In this document: positions 28,080 through 40,230 of the stretch, in pieces | How the letters are laid out: each line of letters starts with the position of its first letter | Numbering within the stretch: position 1 is the stretch's first letter | Assembly: GCA_013396655.1 (NCBI GenBank) | Contig: WBMV01001023.1 | Coordinates: 24,218-88,217 of the forward strand | Reading direction: 5' to 3' | DNA: 64,000 nucleotides | Origin: Campylorhamphus procurvoides | Taxonomy: Eukaryota; Chordata; Aves; Passeriformes; Dendrocolaptidae | Made by a program: the position numbers and the translations under genes | The notes under the pieces: model-generated | Database searches by the model: none | Told to the model about the DNA's origin: nothing | Seen by the model: only the letters and a program-made list of their open reading frames with translations

Positions 28080-28233
28080 CTATGCTGAGCTCACTGAAGA
28101 TGCCATGAAGAGAAGGAAAATTGAAATCGTGCTATCTGTTCATCATGTATTGTGTTCTCTCCAGTCTGCAGCTATAACAGTATGGATGAATAGAGAGACA
28201 CCTCTGCTTCCACGGAACAGCAAAACAGAGTAA
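28080..28233 (+). other. Possible terminal exon on the plus strand
   Basis: An acceptor-like 'ctcttttattcacag' is followed by about 50 open codons ending in TAA at 28231. It contains a basic Met-Lys-Arg-Arg-Lys-Ile-Glu-Ile stretch. It lies 2.2 kb to the right of the CpG island, so it could belong to a rightward transcript. No family is recognised and chance is a real alternative. Confidence 0.22.
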
Positions 28234-31200
28234 TTTAGCCAGTAGCAAAGTTGTTTCAGCACTCAAAATTAATGACACTGTTAAAAAAGACTTTCCATTG
28301 TTTTTGTTCTCCTAAAAAATAACATGTTAATGGTAAACATTCACTGTTGCACTTTTTCATTTTAACAGTCAGATACTTTGTCTTTCCATAAGTCCTTGGC
28401 ATCTTTTAATCACGCGAATAACAAAGGAGTAACAGGATCTTTTTCTGTAAATTACATAAAGTGCATTCCACTCTGAAAGGTAAAAGAAAAAAATTACTTA
28501 ATGTGGCATTGTCTTTCTGTAATTTTCCTCTTATATCTGATCTATTTACTCTAAATCTATTGTTAATGAATTCAAAATGAGGCTTTGAACAGAAGAATCA
28601 GTATTATTTAAATATTTTAACTTTTTCAGTGGATTCTGCTTCTGAGGTTTGGTCTATTCCTCCTTCTTACTGCCCATTTCTATTAATAGAAGTTTTTCAG
28701 AACAAATCCTGGCTGCCATCCCATGTTTGCAGCTCCCATGGCTTTAAATGACTCCATCAGTAACATTCGGGCTGTAAAGCCGTTCCAGTTTGCAGCTGAG
28801 TTCCCAATTACATTCTTGTTACTTGAGAATGCAGTGGATCTGTGTTATTCTCAGTTTTGTTACTTTTCACGGGTAACAGGAATAAAAAGTAATTTTTTTC
28901 TAAAAGACAAGCACATAAAACCTCAAAGAGTCAAAGGAACCAGATTGATTGAACAAGATAATTGTTTTAAATGACCACGTGGATGAAGAGAAGCAGTGAC
29001 AAATATTTTGTTGTCATTTCATACTTCATCTGGCTACTTTGACAATCTCACCTTGCACTTATTAAGCAATCTCTATTTAGCAGAATCCATCCTGTCAAAA
29101 CAGCTTACAAAATTTTTCAGTAGTGAGAAAAAACTCCTTGTAGAAACAGGGAAATAGTATTTTCTTCATTTTATGAGAAAGAATATGTCTGGGTTTGGGT
29201 TTCAAGCAAAATAAAACATGGTTTATTCTGTACTCTGATTTGTTATTCTCTACTAAGAAAATCTGAGCATCCATCCTGGCGCCAGTAATGAATCTGAGGA
29301 GAAACAATATTTGTTCTAAGCAGCTGACAAATGTCAGGATGTTGTTAAAGTTATCCCTGCACTCTTGAGGTGAATTACAGAGGCTGTGAAGATAATGGGT
29401 TAATATAGAGATCCAACGTATGTTTTTACTTGAACACTTTATAACCAAAGCAGAGACGTTACAAAAATATACAAAGAATAAAAAAATTAAAGTTTACAGG
29501 AAGACAGTTTGTTTTAGTTAACCAAATTTTGGAAACTTCAAATAAAGAGGATAAAAGACAAAACATAGTCTTTCTATCCCGTCCTCACGTGGAAATCAAT
29601 TTCAACCTAGCTACTACTTTCTGCAGAGTATTTTTCAGGTTTCTAAAAAAAGGTTTTGTCTTTTTCTTCTCTAACTTTGTCATGCAGAGTCCTGCTGTGT
29701 CTCACCTAAGATGTTTGCTTAAAGGCACAACAGTGGCTACGTTTTCACCTGGTTAAAAATAATCAAGTTTGGTCATCCTGGCATTACCGCAAAGGCTCTA
29801 ACAGTATTACCAAGAGCAGCAAAGGCAGAACATGAAAAACCCTATTTTCTTATAGCCAGTGCTGTAAGGTCGCAGGAAAGTATGCAGATTTAGTACAGAG
29901 AAGGGTGAGAGATTGTTTTTTATATCTAAACCAACCTGAGAATACATAAAAGTTTTCTATAGAAACTCATGAACATTTTGTCACTGAAGGCCCCAGGTTT
30001 AGTTTGGTTAAAAACTTGCAGAGAAAGCTTGATTCAAGCACTTGAATTTGAGCTCAATATCCATGTAGAAAACTATTTTAACAAAAACGAGCTAAATGAG
30101 TTTAGTGGTGGATGTACCACAGGTAATGCAGGAAGAAGCTCTACAAGCATGGTAAAGTGCTGATCATAATCCTTTTAGCCTCCCAACGTAGTGTTGACAG
30201 GGTCACAAAAGACTTTATCAGTACTAAAATATCCACCTTTGGTTAAAAAAAAGACTTGAAAGCTTCAAACCAACCTCTCCCCTCCTAAGTTTCCCCGCAG
30301 TATAAAAAAAGATTGAGAAGTTTTTGAGGCAGTCAGATATTCTCATTACTCTAGTTTTGGCAGAAAACACAGCCCTTTTTATGAATAGAAAAGTTTGACC
30401 AGTCTAACTAAAATCTTCTCTAAAAAGTAATAATAGACACGACATTTCAGAAGATTGTCTGGATCCTGAGATCTTACCTTTGAGGTTGTAACTACCACAG
30501 ACAAATTAGGACTGTTCAAGGCAAGGTCAAAACAGTTAAAAATGCAACACAGGACCAAGCATAATAAAAAAGCTCTTTTCACTGACTATATATTATGTTA
30601 TCACACAGTGGTAAGAAAAGACAAGGCGATACACATCAAAATCAATGAAAGAAGCAGGAATGAAACGGATGAGATAATCAGAAGCCGATAGTGCTAACAG
30701 GATGTTACAGTGGACCACCAGAAACAGAAGATGGAATCCGCTTGTATGTATGGGCCATTTAGGATACACAGTTCAGACTTGCCATGCATGGTGTTTAGAA
30801 ACTGAGGGAGAAGAGGAAAATGCTATTTCTAAATAGATATTAAAGTACTGTTTAAATTGTCAAAGCATGGAAATTAACTGCAATAAGAAAGAAACTCTCA
30901 GATTTTACAACTGTTTCTTTACCATCAAGATATTTAGAATGACATTTTGTAATTAATCTTGGCTATGACTTAGTGCACATATGTAGTTCTCATTTCTTTG
31001 CTGTATGATTATTTTAAAAGAGTAAACATCAGTCAAACCATTCATGTTCTGTAGTAAATGTTATTTAGAAGAGGCTAAAATAAATGGGAACTGCATTAAA
31101 TGAAAAAATAGTGAAAGCAAACAAATGTATTATGACTGCTTAGAAAACAGATGGATGATACAGAGACTTTCCAACAGGAGCTGCAGAGTGTTAACAGTGG

Positions 31201-34200
31201 TCAGTTCTACTCCTGGCAACTGGAGTCATGTTTCGTGAAAGATGCATTTCTGTGTCCTGGATGCGGCCTTCCAAACAAGCTATTGCTGTTTGCATGGTAA
31301 TAAAGCACTCTCAAAAGGTGTGGAAAATAGTCAGCAGGACTAATGAGATTTTAGCACACGACTCAAATCAATATGCCAGTCACATTTCACAGGCTGCAGT
31401 CAGTGCCAGCTGCAGGGATGAGAGGTCACGTTCCCTTTTAATTACACACCCCTTATGATCGCTGTGAGCAGCTCAGTTGTTCCAGCTTGCTACTTACACT
31501 TTGGGTAGTACTAGGTGCAGGGTTGTCTAAATTCCAAAGAAAAGGGTGGTGCACCTGGCTTCTCAAAGGGAAGAGGCAGGAAGAGGTTGGCATGGACACC
31601 AAGGTCAATAATGTGTGAGGAGTCAGTGTTTCCCCACCTCACCTTGTGATGTGAAGGAACAGTACATGGTCATTCCTCAAAGGTAATATCCTGTGCCACA
31701 ACATAAAACTTCTTACTAGAAACCAGGGATTTTTACTCTTCTAGCCAAAGAAGATAAGGTGAGAGACAACAAAGACTCTAATAAGAGAAGGGGAAAAGTG
31801 GGTGATAGCAAAGAAAGGAAAAGAATCCCCCAAAAGCATGGAGAAAGTTGATACCCAAAGGTGGAGATATCACCAAGAGGTTAGAGACCACATTCTGGGG
31901 TTTATCTCTGCCCCTGGATGTCCATCCTCTGAGTTAATGGAGTTAAGGAGCTGATCTTGCTTTTCCTTCAGAAAGCATATGTTCCACTGCCATCTAGCTC
32001 CTTCTGGTTCCTCTGGACTTATCTCCATGTCGCCCTGCTTGGAATTGCTTCCACACCCTTGGCCTTCATCGCCATTTAAATTATGCACTAGAGGTAATTT
32101 GTTCTATTTTTTAAGGGAAGAAGGGTTTCCCACCAAAAGCAGAGTTTAAATTCCAAGTCTAACTTGCAAATCCAAAGCATGACAAAACAAAGCCCCAGTG
32201 CTTCTCATTATGGTGCTGGGTAACTCCTTTTCTTGACCTGACTGAACTCAGTGTATCATTCCTTTGCCTTAATATACATCTAATCTTTCAGTAGTTCTGG
32301 GTTTGTTTCAGATACTCAGTCTTCTAGTTACAATTTTCTTGGGCAATAGGGAAAAGCAATCCCTTACAGAAATAAATATTCCCTGTCCTTTACACAAACC
32401 AGCTGCTTTCTACATGTGCATTTGCAAGGGCTGGACAGCTTAGAGCATGAACGTGCTATAATGTGAACTGTCTGTTCTTCCTCATGGTGGCTCCAGGCCC
32501 TGTGAGGTGAGTGCTCAGACAGACAAGACAATGAAAAGCAAAAGACTTCTGCAGGAATCTGCCCACAGACATACAAACTTGACTAAAATTTTCTTTCTTG
32601 TGTGTACAAAACAACAGATATCCAATTTCTGCTGCTGTGGAAAACAGAAGCTTAATTCAGCCAGTGTGCATGCTGTTTTCTTTCACATAGGGAGAGATCC
32701 AAGGTATTTTCCTCAAGGTAGTTAACAGATTTGCAACCCCTCAGTGCTTGCAAAGGCACTATAAAACAAAGAGAGCTCAGGTAAACTTGGAGAAGAAGAA
32801 GAAACTGGAGAGGAAAGTCTAGTGTTTGGTTTCATCATTCTCTGGACAAACGAAAAAACCTTTCTGAGCAGAGCACAGTGGCAGAACATCACAAAGTATT
32901 TATTATTATACTTAATTAGTATAATTTTAAGTGCTAGATTCACTTTGAAGACAGGATTCTTCATAGGTTGAAGTGTGGTACAATTCTGTGTATATCAGAT
33001 TTTTACAAGAGTACATATGTAAGAATGTCAAAATCAGACAAGACATATTTATGAATAGAAGAAAATGTACATGGGTTCTAGGCATAAGTATTTTGTTTGA
33101 AATCTTTGTGTGGAAATGATTCAGCAGCTAAATGGTAAAGGTAGAATGCTAAAGTCTCCTCCTCACTGTTATGTTAAGCTTATGCCATCTGAGAAATAGG
33201 AGCATTGATGTGCTATTCCACAAGCCATATGAAGAGAAAGAAACAGCAAAACTCTGTCCCATTTTTAGAATTCAGTTTTTGGAAGAATTTTCCACTGCTG
33301 AAAGGTAAGTAGCAGTGGGAGGTTTGTGAATGGTCTAGATGATAAACAACTTGAATCAGACACAGACTGAGGAGTCACGGTGGTTAAAATCCTCACCCTT
33401 TTGAAGTTGATGGGAGACTCAGCAGCTGAACGCGAGAGAGCCAGTCTCCACAACCGCTGGTTTGGCTTTCCCTGCAATGTTGCAACAGCTTTGCAAATCG
33501 TTCTGTTGGCAAAACAAAGCAAGTGTTGTTGAAGGATAAGGAAAAACAGGAGCTACTTTTCCCATTGCAAATGACAATCAGAAATGCTCACTGATCTCCT
33601 GCATCATTATTCTTCCCTGGAACCAAACTTTGGATCTCAGGTGGAAAATCTTCTTGACATGTGGAGACAGACGTCCTTAATCCACGGAAACTAAAGGCAA
33701 ACTTTGAAACCAAAATGCCTCCAGGAAGAGCAAAGCCAGGAAGAGCATTTTGAGAAATATGCTTCATGTACACACACTTGCAGTTAGAAGTCTGGCAGGG
33801 ACATTGTTCACCACTCACACTAGAGGGATTTCAACACTCTTAGAGAATAATACCTATTATTCACCACCACAACCCTCTTTTCCAATACTTCTTACTATAA
33901 AATATTCTAGAAATTCTTCTTTTTGGGAGAAGCTCTTTGCGCAACTTCTAGTAAATTAGAGAAGTTCAGCTGAGATTGGTTTGAAGTACCACCTTCTTTC
34001 TGCTGCACAAAGAGAAGGCCTAGGACAATGAAGAAGGATAACTAAGAAAAATATGAGAGCAAAGGATTTCAGAACTTGCGTATGTGCCAGCAGTGGATAA
34101 ATGGTTTGCTGACTGAGGTATAATAAAAAAAAGTCCTCACGAAAGTACATTGGTATAATCTGAATGTCCTTTTACTGTGCACCCAGTACTTGAGAAAAGG

Positions 34201-35189
34201 AAGTATTGCTAGATACAGAAAGAACTTCTGGCATTTCATGTACACACATTAAATAATATTTGAAAACATTACTATGAAAAGGCAATGAATCTCTCTGCTA
34301 AAACTGTCTGTGTCTGTGAGAGATAAGAGGGCAGAAGGAAGGAGAAAGAACAGTAATTTCTTTTAAATTATTCTTGTAATCCATTTACTTACAGCACAGC
34401 ACCTACAGAACACCTTGCAATGTCTGGGCAGATGCTCTGGCAGAACTGCATACCCTCACTTTTCCATTTCCTTGCAACTCACTTTCTTTACTAAAGTAGT
34501 GAATTCTTCAGCTCAGGTGTTGTTCACAGTGCCATGCTAATGGAGACCTCTACTGATCAATGCAATAGAAATTAATAACATGAAGGAATTATTAGAATAC
34601 TAATATTCATGCAGTTAAACGTGCATGTGAAATCCTCAGTGGGCTTTTGCTTTTGAGTTTCTACAGCTCACCACAGTGGCTCCCAGAGCTAGAAAGTCCC
34701 CTGTGGTGCAGAAAGCTTCAGGACCCACTGCTGACCCAACCTTCTACTGTCCATCACCAGGACCAGCCATTCCATGCCACCAGCCTTGCCATGATTCCTC
34801 AGAGAGGAATTACTGAGAAAGATGTTCATTTTTTCATATTTTTGTTTTGCCTAAAGAAAGATATCCTTGTCATGGCTATGAAGCTCAGCTCTGTTTCCTA
34901 CATTTTGAAAGCAGAACTTCTCATGAGAATAAATGATGGCCATTTAAGCTGGAGTCTTCAACATATTATTAAAAGGGAATAAATGTTGCTCGTGCTAGGT
35001 CTGATAAAGCTTGTGAAGTGTAAAATGCATTTCAAAAATTACAAGGAAGGCTTAGGGACAGCCAGTGAGGCTCACAGCAACAGTGGGCACAGCAGAGGTG
35101 GCTCCAGTAATTTCTGGGTGCTGAGCATGGGAACGAGCTGGGTAGGGGGTTCCTGGACTCAGGGACACCCAAGTAAGGGTCTGGAGAAG
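28234..35189. other. Unassigned DNA
   Basis: No recognisable gene, RNA or repeat family. The open frames are short and lack domain features. Confidence 0.5.
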
Positions 35190-35582
35190 TCATACAAGGA
35201 ACAGCAGAGGTCACTTGACTTGTTCAGCTTGGAGACCTCACAGTCCTCTGCAGTTTCCTCATGAGGAGCAGCGGAGGGGCAGTCACCCTCTCTGCTCTCT
35301 GGTGAGCAGTGACAGAACCTGAGGGAACAGCATGAAGCTGAGTCAGGGGTGGTTTAGATGGGATATCAGGAGAAGATTCTTCATCCAGAGAGTGGTTGGG
35401 CACTGGAACAGGCTCCTCAGGGAACTGGTCACAGCACCAAGCCTGACAGAGTCCAACAAGCGTTTGGACAATACTCTCATGCACATGATGTGACACTCGG
35501 GGATGGTACTGTGCAGGGCCAGGAGCTGGACGCGACGATGCTTGTGGATCCCTTCTAGCTCAGAAGATGCTGTGATTTATGA
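35190..35582 (+). mobile_element. CR1-X-like LINE, 3' end
   Basis: It reads through the CR1 ORF2 end ('cttgttcagcttggagacct'), 'ttcctcatgaggagcagcgg', 'ggttgggcactggaacaggc' and 'ctgacagagtccaacaagcg', then the X-type 3' UTR with 'gtgcagggccaggagctgga', closing near 'gatgctgtgattta'. The order and wording of these blocks fit CR1-X families. It is 5'-truncated and its frame is broken. Confidence 0.88.
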
Positions 35583-35589
35583 CCCAGTG

Positions 35590-36230
35590 GGGTGCTGAGG
35601 GACCCGGCAGGTGTGGCAGGGGGGACAGATGTGCCCGGCTCGTTGCCAGGGGCAACCGCGGCACATTGCGGTGACGCCGGCATCTCCGGACGGCGAGGCG
35701 AGCGGGGACAGCCGTGAGTCCTGGGGGCTGAGCCGGAGAATGAGACGAGCAGGCGGTCCTGGAGCTGAGAAAAAAGCCAGGAACCAGCAGCTCCCGCGGC
35801 ACGCGATGCCGTGGCCAGGGCGTTTTCTCTCCGGGGAGCGCGGGAAGGGTAATTGGCACCTGGAGCGCGCGGGCAGGTGGGATAGGACTGGGATGCAGGG
35901 AGGCAAGGACACCGGATCCTTACCGGGGGGGAGCCAGGAGAGGCATCCTTCTGTAACAAAACCAGTGCAACTAAAATGGCTGAAACCCCCGGCTACAGGG
36001 AACTCCGGGATCGGGAAGTCTCCCTGGAGGCAGAGGTGGGTGTCACGGATGCAGGTGTGCCCAGACGGATAAGTGTTTGGAGCAGGTTGCTGTGTTGTAC
36101 TAGAAGCTCACCAGGCCAAGTTGTGCCTGGGAATATAAATGGGAGATAGATGGTTTTATGTTCTCACGGGATGAGTGACAGGAAAGGAAGTTACCATTCA
36201 AGCCTGAGCTGGCAGGCTTGACTGACTCAC
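35590..36230 (+). mobile_element. GC-rich 5' region of a near-complete CR1 (probable 5' UTR)
   Basis: A GC- and CpG-rich block starts immediately after the preceding CR1 3' end and runs into CR1 ORF1 coding remnants. Full-length CR1 elements carry a GC-rich promoter-containing 5' UTR, which most copies lose through 5' truncation. The assignment rests on position and composition. An independent small CpG island is the alternative. Confidence 0.6.
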
Positions 36231-37051
36231 ATGACAAGGGAGACTGGGCTCTCTTCTCTGCCTGGAGAAGGAAAAGTCTCCCCCTTGGTACGGATTTGCC
36301 CCTGCATCCCAGGTACGATGCTATGGGACTGGAAGGAGATTCTGCAACAAACAGTTAAGACCAAGAAGAGGACAGCGCTACAAAGTAGGAAGAATCAACC
36401 TCCCATGTTAGAAGGAGTACCACCAAAAAAAGAACAAAGGCTGTTATTTATTGGAGACTTCTCACTGAGGGGCACAGAACCAGTTATTTAGGCTGTTATT
36501 TATTGGAGACTTCTCACTGAGGGGCACAGAACCAGTTATTTGCTATATGGATAACCACTATAGAGAGGTTTGCTGCCTTCCAGGGGATGGCCTTTCTATC
36601 ACAAAGAGGCTACCAAGCCTCATAAAACCAGAGAACTACCGTCCACTACTGCAGTTTTATGTAGGGTCAAATGAGGCTGCAACAAGGAGATTGAGAAATA
36701 TCAAAGCAACTTCATGTTCCTTGTAAAGAAGTTGAAGGGGCCAGGAGCACAGGTAATATTGTCCTCTGCCCTTCCAACTGGAGACTGAAACCCAGGAAGA
36801 AAGAGACAATAGATCATTTGAATGACTGCCTGCATAAGTGGTGCCATGCTCAGGGTTTTGGGTTCTATGATCTGGGATGCACCTTCCAGAGTCTGGACAT
36901 GTTGACACCAGGTGGGGTGCACCTGACCAAGTGGGTTGATAGTATTCTGAGACTGACAGGACCTATTAGCCAAATTTGGCAGGGGAAGGAAATGTTCTTC
37001 TGTGTGTCAGCAGGAAACCAGGAAACTGCAATGCTTCAGGAAGCAGCATAA
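36231..37051 (+). pseudogene. CR1 ORF1 remnant (esterase-like protein)
   Basis: The fragmented frame contains the ORF1 block Leu-Phe-Ile-Gly-Asp-Phe-Ser-Leu-Arg-Gly-Thr-Glu, the degraded counterpart of the Gly-Asp-Ser motif of the CR1 ORF1 SGNH-hydrolase-like domain. The expected Ser is replaced by Phe. Later comes a His-Lys-Trp-Cys-His-Ala-Gln-Gly-Phe-Gly-Phe segment near 36835 and a 'gg-Val-His-Leu-Thr' block near 36915. A 52-bp tandem duplication and several stops and frameshifts break the frame. Intact ORF1 protein binds LINE RNA; this copy cannot make it. Confidence 0.85.
36439..36542. repeat. 52-bp tandem duplication inside CR1 ORF1
   Basis: Positions 36439-36490 are repeated at 36491-36542 with only the final base differing. 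The duplication covers the Gly-Asp-x-x-Leu-Arg-Gly-Thr-Glu motif and shifts the frame, since 52 is not a multiple of 3. Near identity means it is recent relative to the surrounding decay. Confidence 0.92.
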
Positions 37052-37089
37052 GTCATCCCAAAGGAATCAGATAGGCTTTCTACCATAAG

Positions 37090-38778
37090 GTGAAGAGTTT
37101 GACAGCCCAGCTGATGTGCCTCTACACCAATGCAGGCATCATGGGTAACAAGCCAGAGGAGTTGAAAACCATGGTGCAATTAGAAAACTGTATCCTAATT
37201 GGTGTCATGGAAACATGGTTACATGTTACACAGCCGGACAAGCTTCACAGCTGGAACACTGGTGCTGAGAGTTACATGCTTTTCGGAAGAGATAGGCTAG
37301 GAAGGAGGAGCAGGGGTATTGCACTCAATGTTAAAGAAAGGACAGATTTTTGAAGAGCTTTGTTTGAGAAACAGCCACAGACTGGTTGAGAGCCTGTGGG
37401 TAAAAGTCAAGGACAGGACCAACAAAGAACGTCTGGTGGTGGAGTTTACTATAGCCCGCCTAATCAGTGGGAGCCTTCTTGATTCAGCTACAGGACACAG
37501 CTTACTCACAGGTTCCCATCCCCATGAGGGGTTTCAGTCACCTGGACATCTGCTGGGAAAGCAACGCAGCTGGCTGTAAGCAATCCAGGACAATCCTGGA
37601 GTGTGTAGAGGAGAATCTCCTGGTCCAGGTATGGGACAGACCAGCTGAGGAGAAGCACTACTGGGCCTAATGCCCTAGTGCAGATGAGCTCATTAGAGGA
37701 GCTATGTCTGGAGGCAACCTAGGCTGTAATGACCATGCTCTGGTGAAATTTTGAACTCAAGGAACATAGGCCTGGCAAGCAGAAAAATCAGGATCCTGCA
37801 GGTTGGAAGAACAAACCTCAATATATTTAAGGAGTTGGGTGAATTAGATCCCTTGGGAAACTGTCTTTAAGCACAGAGGGACTGACCGAAGCTGGCAGGT
37901 CTTAAAGGCCACTTTTCCTAGAGAGCTCGCCATCACAAAGTGTAGAAAATGCACAAGGCAAACCAGAAGCCAGCATGGCTGAGCTAAGATCTGTTCCTCA
38001 GACAGAGAAGAAAGAATGAAATAAAAAGCCAGTGGAAGTGGGAACAGGTGACCTGGGGAGAGTACTAGGATACAGTTCAGATGTGTAGGAACAAGTAAGG
38101 AAAGAGAAGGCAGATGGAACTAGACTTGGCAAGGGATGCAAAGAATAACAAGAAGGGATTCTGTAAGGACATAGATAAGAAGAGAAAGGCCAAGGAGATA
38201 AAGGCCCCATTTAAATGAGAAAGGAGAACTGGTAACCACAGATACAGAGAAGGCTGCGGTACTCAGTGATTTGTTCAGCTCAGTCTTCACTGGCTGGTAG
38301 TCAGGTTTCTCATATCCCTCAAGTTCCTGAACCTGTAGGTGGGAGTTGGAAGAGTGAAATCCCTGCCACTATAAACAAAGAGCAGGTTCTGGATCAACTG
38401 ATGAAACTAAACAACCACAAGTCTATGGGGCCTGACAACATGCATCCCAGCATTCTAAGGCAACTGAGTGCTGTTATTGCCAAGCTGCTCTTGTCATATT
38501 TGAAAAGTCATGGCAGTGAGGCCAAGTCTGTGGTGACCAGAAAAAGGAAAACATCACTCCTATTTTTACAAAGAACAGTAAGGAAACCATGGGGAACTAC
38601 AGACCAGTTAATCTGGCCTCTGTGCCTTGGTAGATAATCCTACAGATCCTCATGGAAACAATATTAAATCATATACAAGACAAGGAGGTGATCCGAGACA
38701 GAGAGCATGGCTTTACAAAGGGCAGATCAAGCTTGACCATGCTGGTGACCTTCTCTGATGGAGTGACTGCAATGGTCA
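37090..38778 (+). pseudogene. CR1 ORF2 remnant (endonuclease plus RT), 3'-truncated
   Basis: The N-terminal AP-endonuclease region is clear: an Asn-Ala-Gly-Ile-Met-Gly-Asn-Lys block near 37130, Glu-Thr-Trp near 37213, and Phe-Gly-Arg-Asp-Arg-Leu-Gly-Arg-Arg near 37282. Further on, RT blocks are recognisable: His-Lys-Ser-Met-Gly-Pro-Asp-Asn-Met-His-Pro near 38420, a 'aactacagaccagttaatct' stretch near 38597, and 'gatggagtgactgcaatgg' near 38757. The sequence then leaves CR1 at about 38778 without the Tyr-x-Asp-Asp region, C-terminus or 3' UTR. Many stops and frameshifts make it non-functional. Loss of the 3' end is unusual for CR1, which normally loses its 5' end. Confidence 0.9.
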
Positions 38779-38779
38779 G

Positions 38780-39056
38780 CAATTCACAACCAGTGCAATG
38801 TGATGCATTTCAGTGCAATGAGTGAGCAAGTGGGCAGCTTGATCCTGATCTGAATTTCTAATCATTCTGCTCTGTGGCAGTCCTAGTCACAGAGTGACAC
38901 AAGGAATGTGCAGTGTAGAGAATGACTGTAGTTTAGTACAAACATTGAGTACAGTTTGTCTTGGTCCAGCAATTAATTTTTCAAATCACCTCTGTCTTTT
39001 GAGAAAGCCCCTCTTCACACCAGTCTTACTTGAAAGTAACAGTGTCCTTGGTTCAC
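38780..39056. repeat. Left copy of a diverged direct repeat bracketing the RING cluster
   Basis: It matches 44586-44862 in the same orientation. Shared blocks include 'gagtgagcaagtgggca', 'acagtttgtcttggtc' and 'ccagtcttactt', in the same order and spacing with scattered substitutions. It begins where the CR1 ends. The unit is not identified. Confidence 0.85.
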
Positions 39057-39630
39057 CACTGTTTTCCAATGACTTTAGTAGTCTTTGGATGGGGTCTGTA
39101 GAGTCTGTAGCATGTAGTCCCACTGTGAGCATCAAAGGTGAGTCTCTTTTACAGAGCATGCCACAGGGGCAAGTTTCTCTATAAAGGATTTGGGGATTGC
39201 TTTTAAAATCTGTAGGAAGGAAGAAGAATAAAATAGACTTTTCAGAGGCTTGCTACCAGCATTAGTTTTGGCTTGGCATCATAGGCAGTCTCTTTGTGAT
39301 ACAGCAGAGTAATTGTGAACCAATTTCATTTATCACTGCCAACTTTTGAGAAGAGTGATAAGATGAGAAGTTATTCTGGGGGATATTTGAAGTAAAGAGT
39401 GAAAAAATGGGTGATGTAGAAGGACAAGATGTTATCTAATACCTTGTTGATGTTGCTGTTATCAGGACAGAAAGGATTTTTCTCCTTTCATCTTCAGTTA
39501 ATCGTAGTGTGAAAGTGCAATATAGGGAGAAAAGGCACACCCATACAAAATGTTGAGTACAACCTTTTATAGATGAACGTAACATAGAACAGGATGAGAA
39601 AAGCAGCACTAAAGCTTCTAGTCTGTTACC
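39057..39630. other. Unassigned DNA downstream of RING copy 1
   Basis: No gene or repeat recognised between the direct repeat and the 3' end of the first TOPORS-like unit. Confidence 0.5.
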
Positions 39631-39721
39631 TTCATAACCTTCAGCAGCCTTGCAAGTCTCTCTCGAGGTTCTCATAAACTGTTTTGGATGCTTGGCCCTA
39701 AGCTTGATGGTTGGATTTGAC

Positions 39722-39727
39722 TTTATT
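39722..39727 (-). promoter_or_regulatory. AATAAA polyadenylation signal, RING copy 1
   Basis: On the minus strand AATAAA lies 98 bases beyond the stop codon of copy 1. The same sequence context ('tttgaaaaataaagtcaaat' and variants) recurs at copy 2, so it is conserved as part of the unit. Confidence 0.65.
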
Positions 39728-39824
39728 TTTCAAATTGCTAGTAGGAGAAGTTTTTGGTGTGAAGTCTTGCAATTCATGACACTTGTAGCAGGGCATACAG
39801 CAGTAGCCTTCTTGGTAGGGTGTG

Positions 39825-40230
39825 CTAGCTGTCCCTGTGGCCATCAGGACTGCGCGACCTCCTCCGGGATCGGCTCCCTGTTGCCTGGGTCTCCCTGGAT
39901 GAAACCTGTCGGCCCTGCTGATACCGCTCACTCCTCCCCCGGCGGACTGGGACATCCTCTTCAGACCTGGCATCTTCATCCTCATCACTTGAAGTGTCAG
40001 TAGACGTGTCTTGAGCCCAACTCTGCTGCTGCCTGCTGCTNNNNNNNNNNNNNNNNNNNNNNNNNNNNNNNNNNNCTGCACCAGCTCACAGAGACTTGGT
40101 CCCTAATGGCATCCATGCAGATTGGGCATGTTACGTTCTCTGAGTCATGTGGAGGTGCAGCCTGGGGCGTCTGGTTGGTGCTAGCAGAAGGTGAAGAGGT
40201 GCCACCTTCTGTCGAGCCTTCCTCCGCCAT
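39825..40230 (-). CDS. TOPORS-like RING-finger protein, copy 1 (interrupted by assembly gap)
   Basis: A minus-strand gene whose middle is replaced by a 35-base N run (40041-40075). From the ATG at 40230 it encodes a Thr/Ser-rich N-terminus and the first half of a RING finger, Cys-Pro-Ile-Cys-Met-Asp-Ala-Ile-Arg-Asp. The frame enters the gap just after the third zinc ligand. After the gap the C-terminal frame is open to the TAG at 39825, with the acidic Ser-Ser-Asp-Glu-Asp-Glu-Asp patch and an Arg/Ser-rich tail. By comparison with copy 2 roughly 330 bases are missing, so the N run does not reflect the true gap length. No inactivating mutation is visible. Known TOPORS is a nuclear ubiquitin and SUMO E3 ligase; activity here is inferred only. 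Confidence 0.8.

Noticed and set aside
35555..36072. Several frames of 99-153 codons in the GC-rich block
   Set aside because: They overlap on both strands with no preferred frame. The block is better explained as CR1 5' UTR or a small CpG island.
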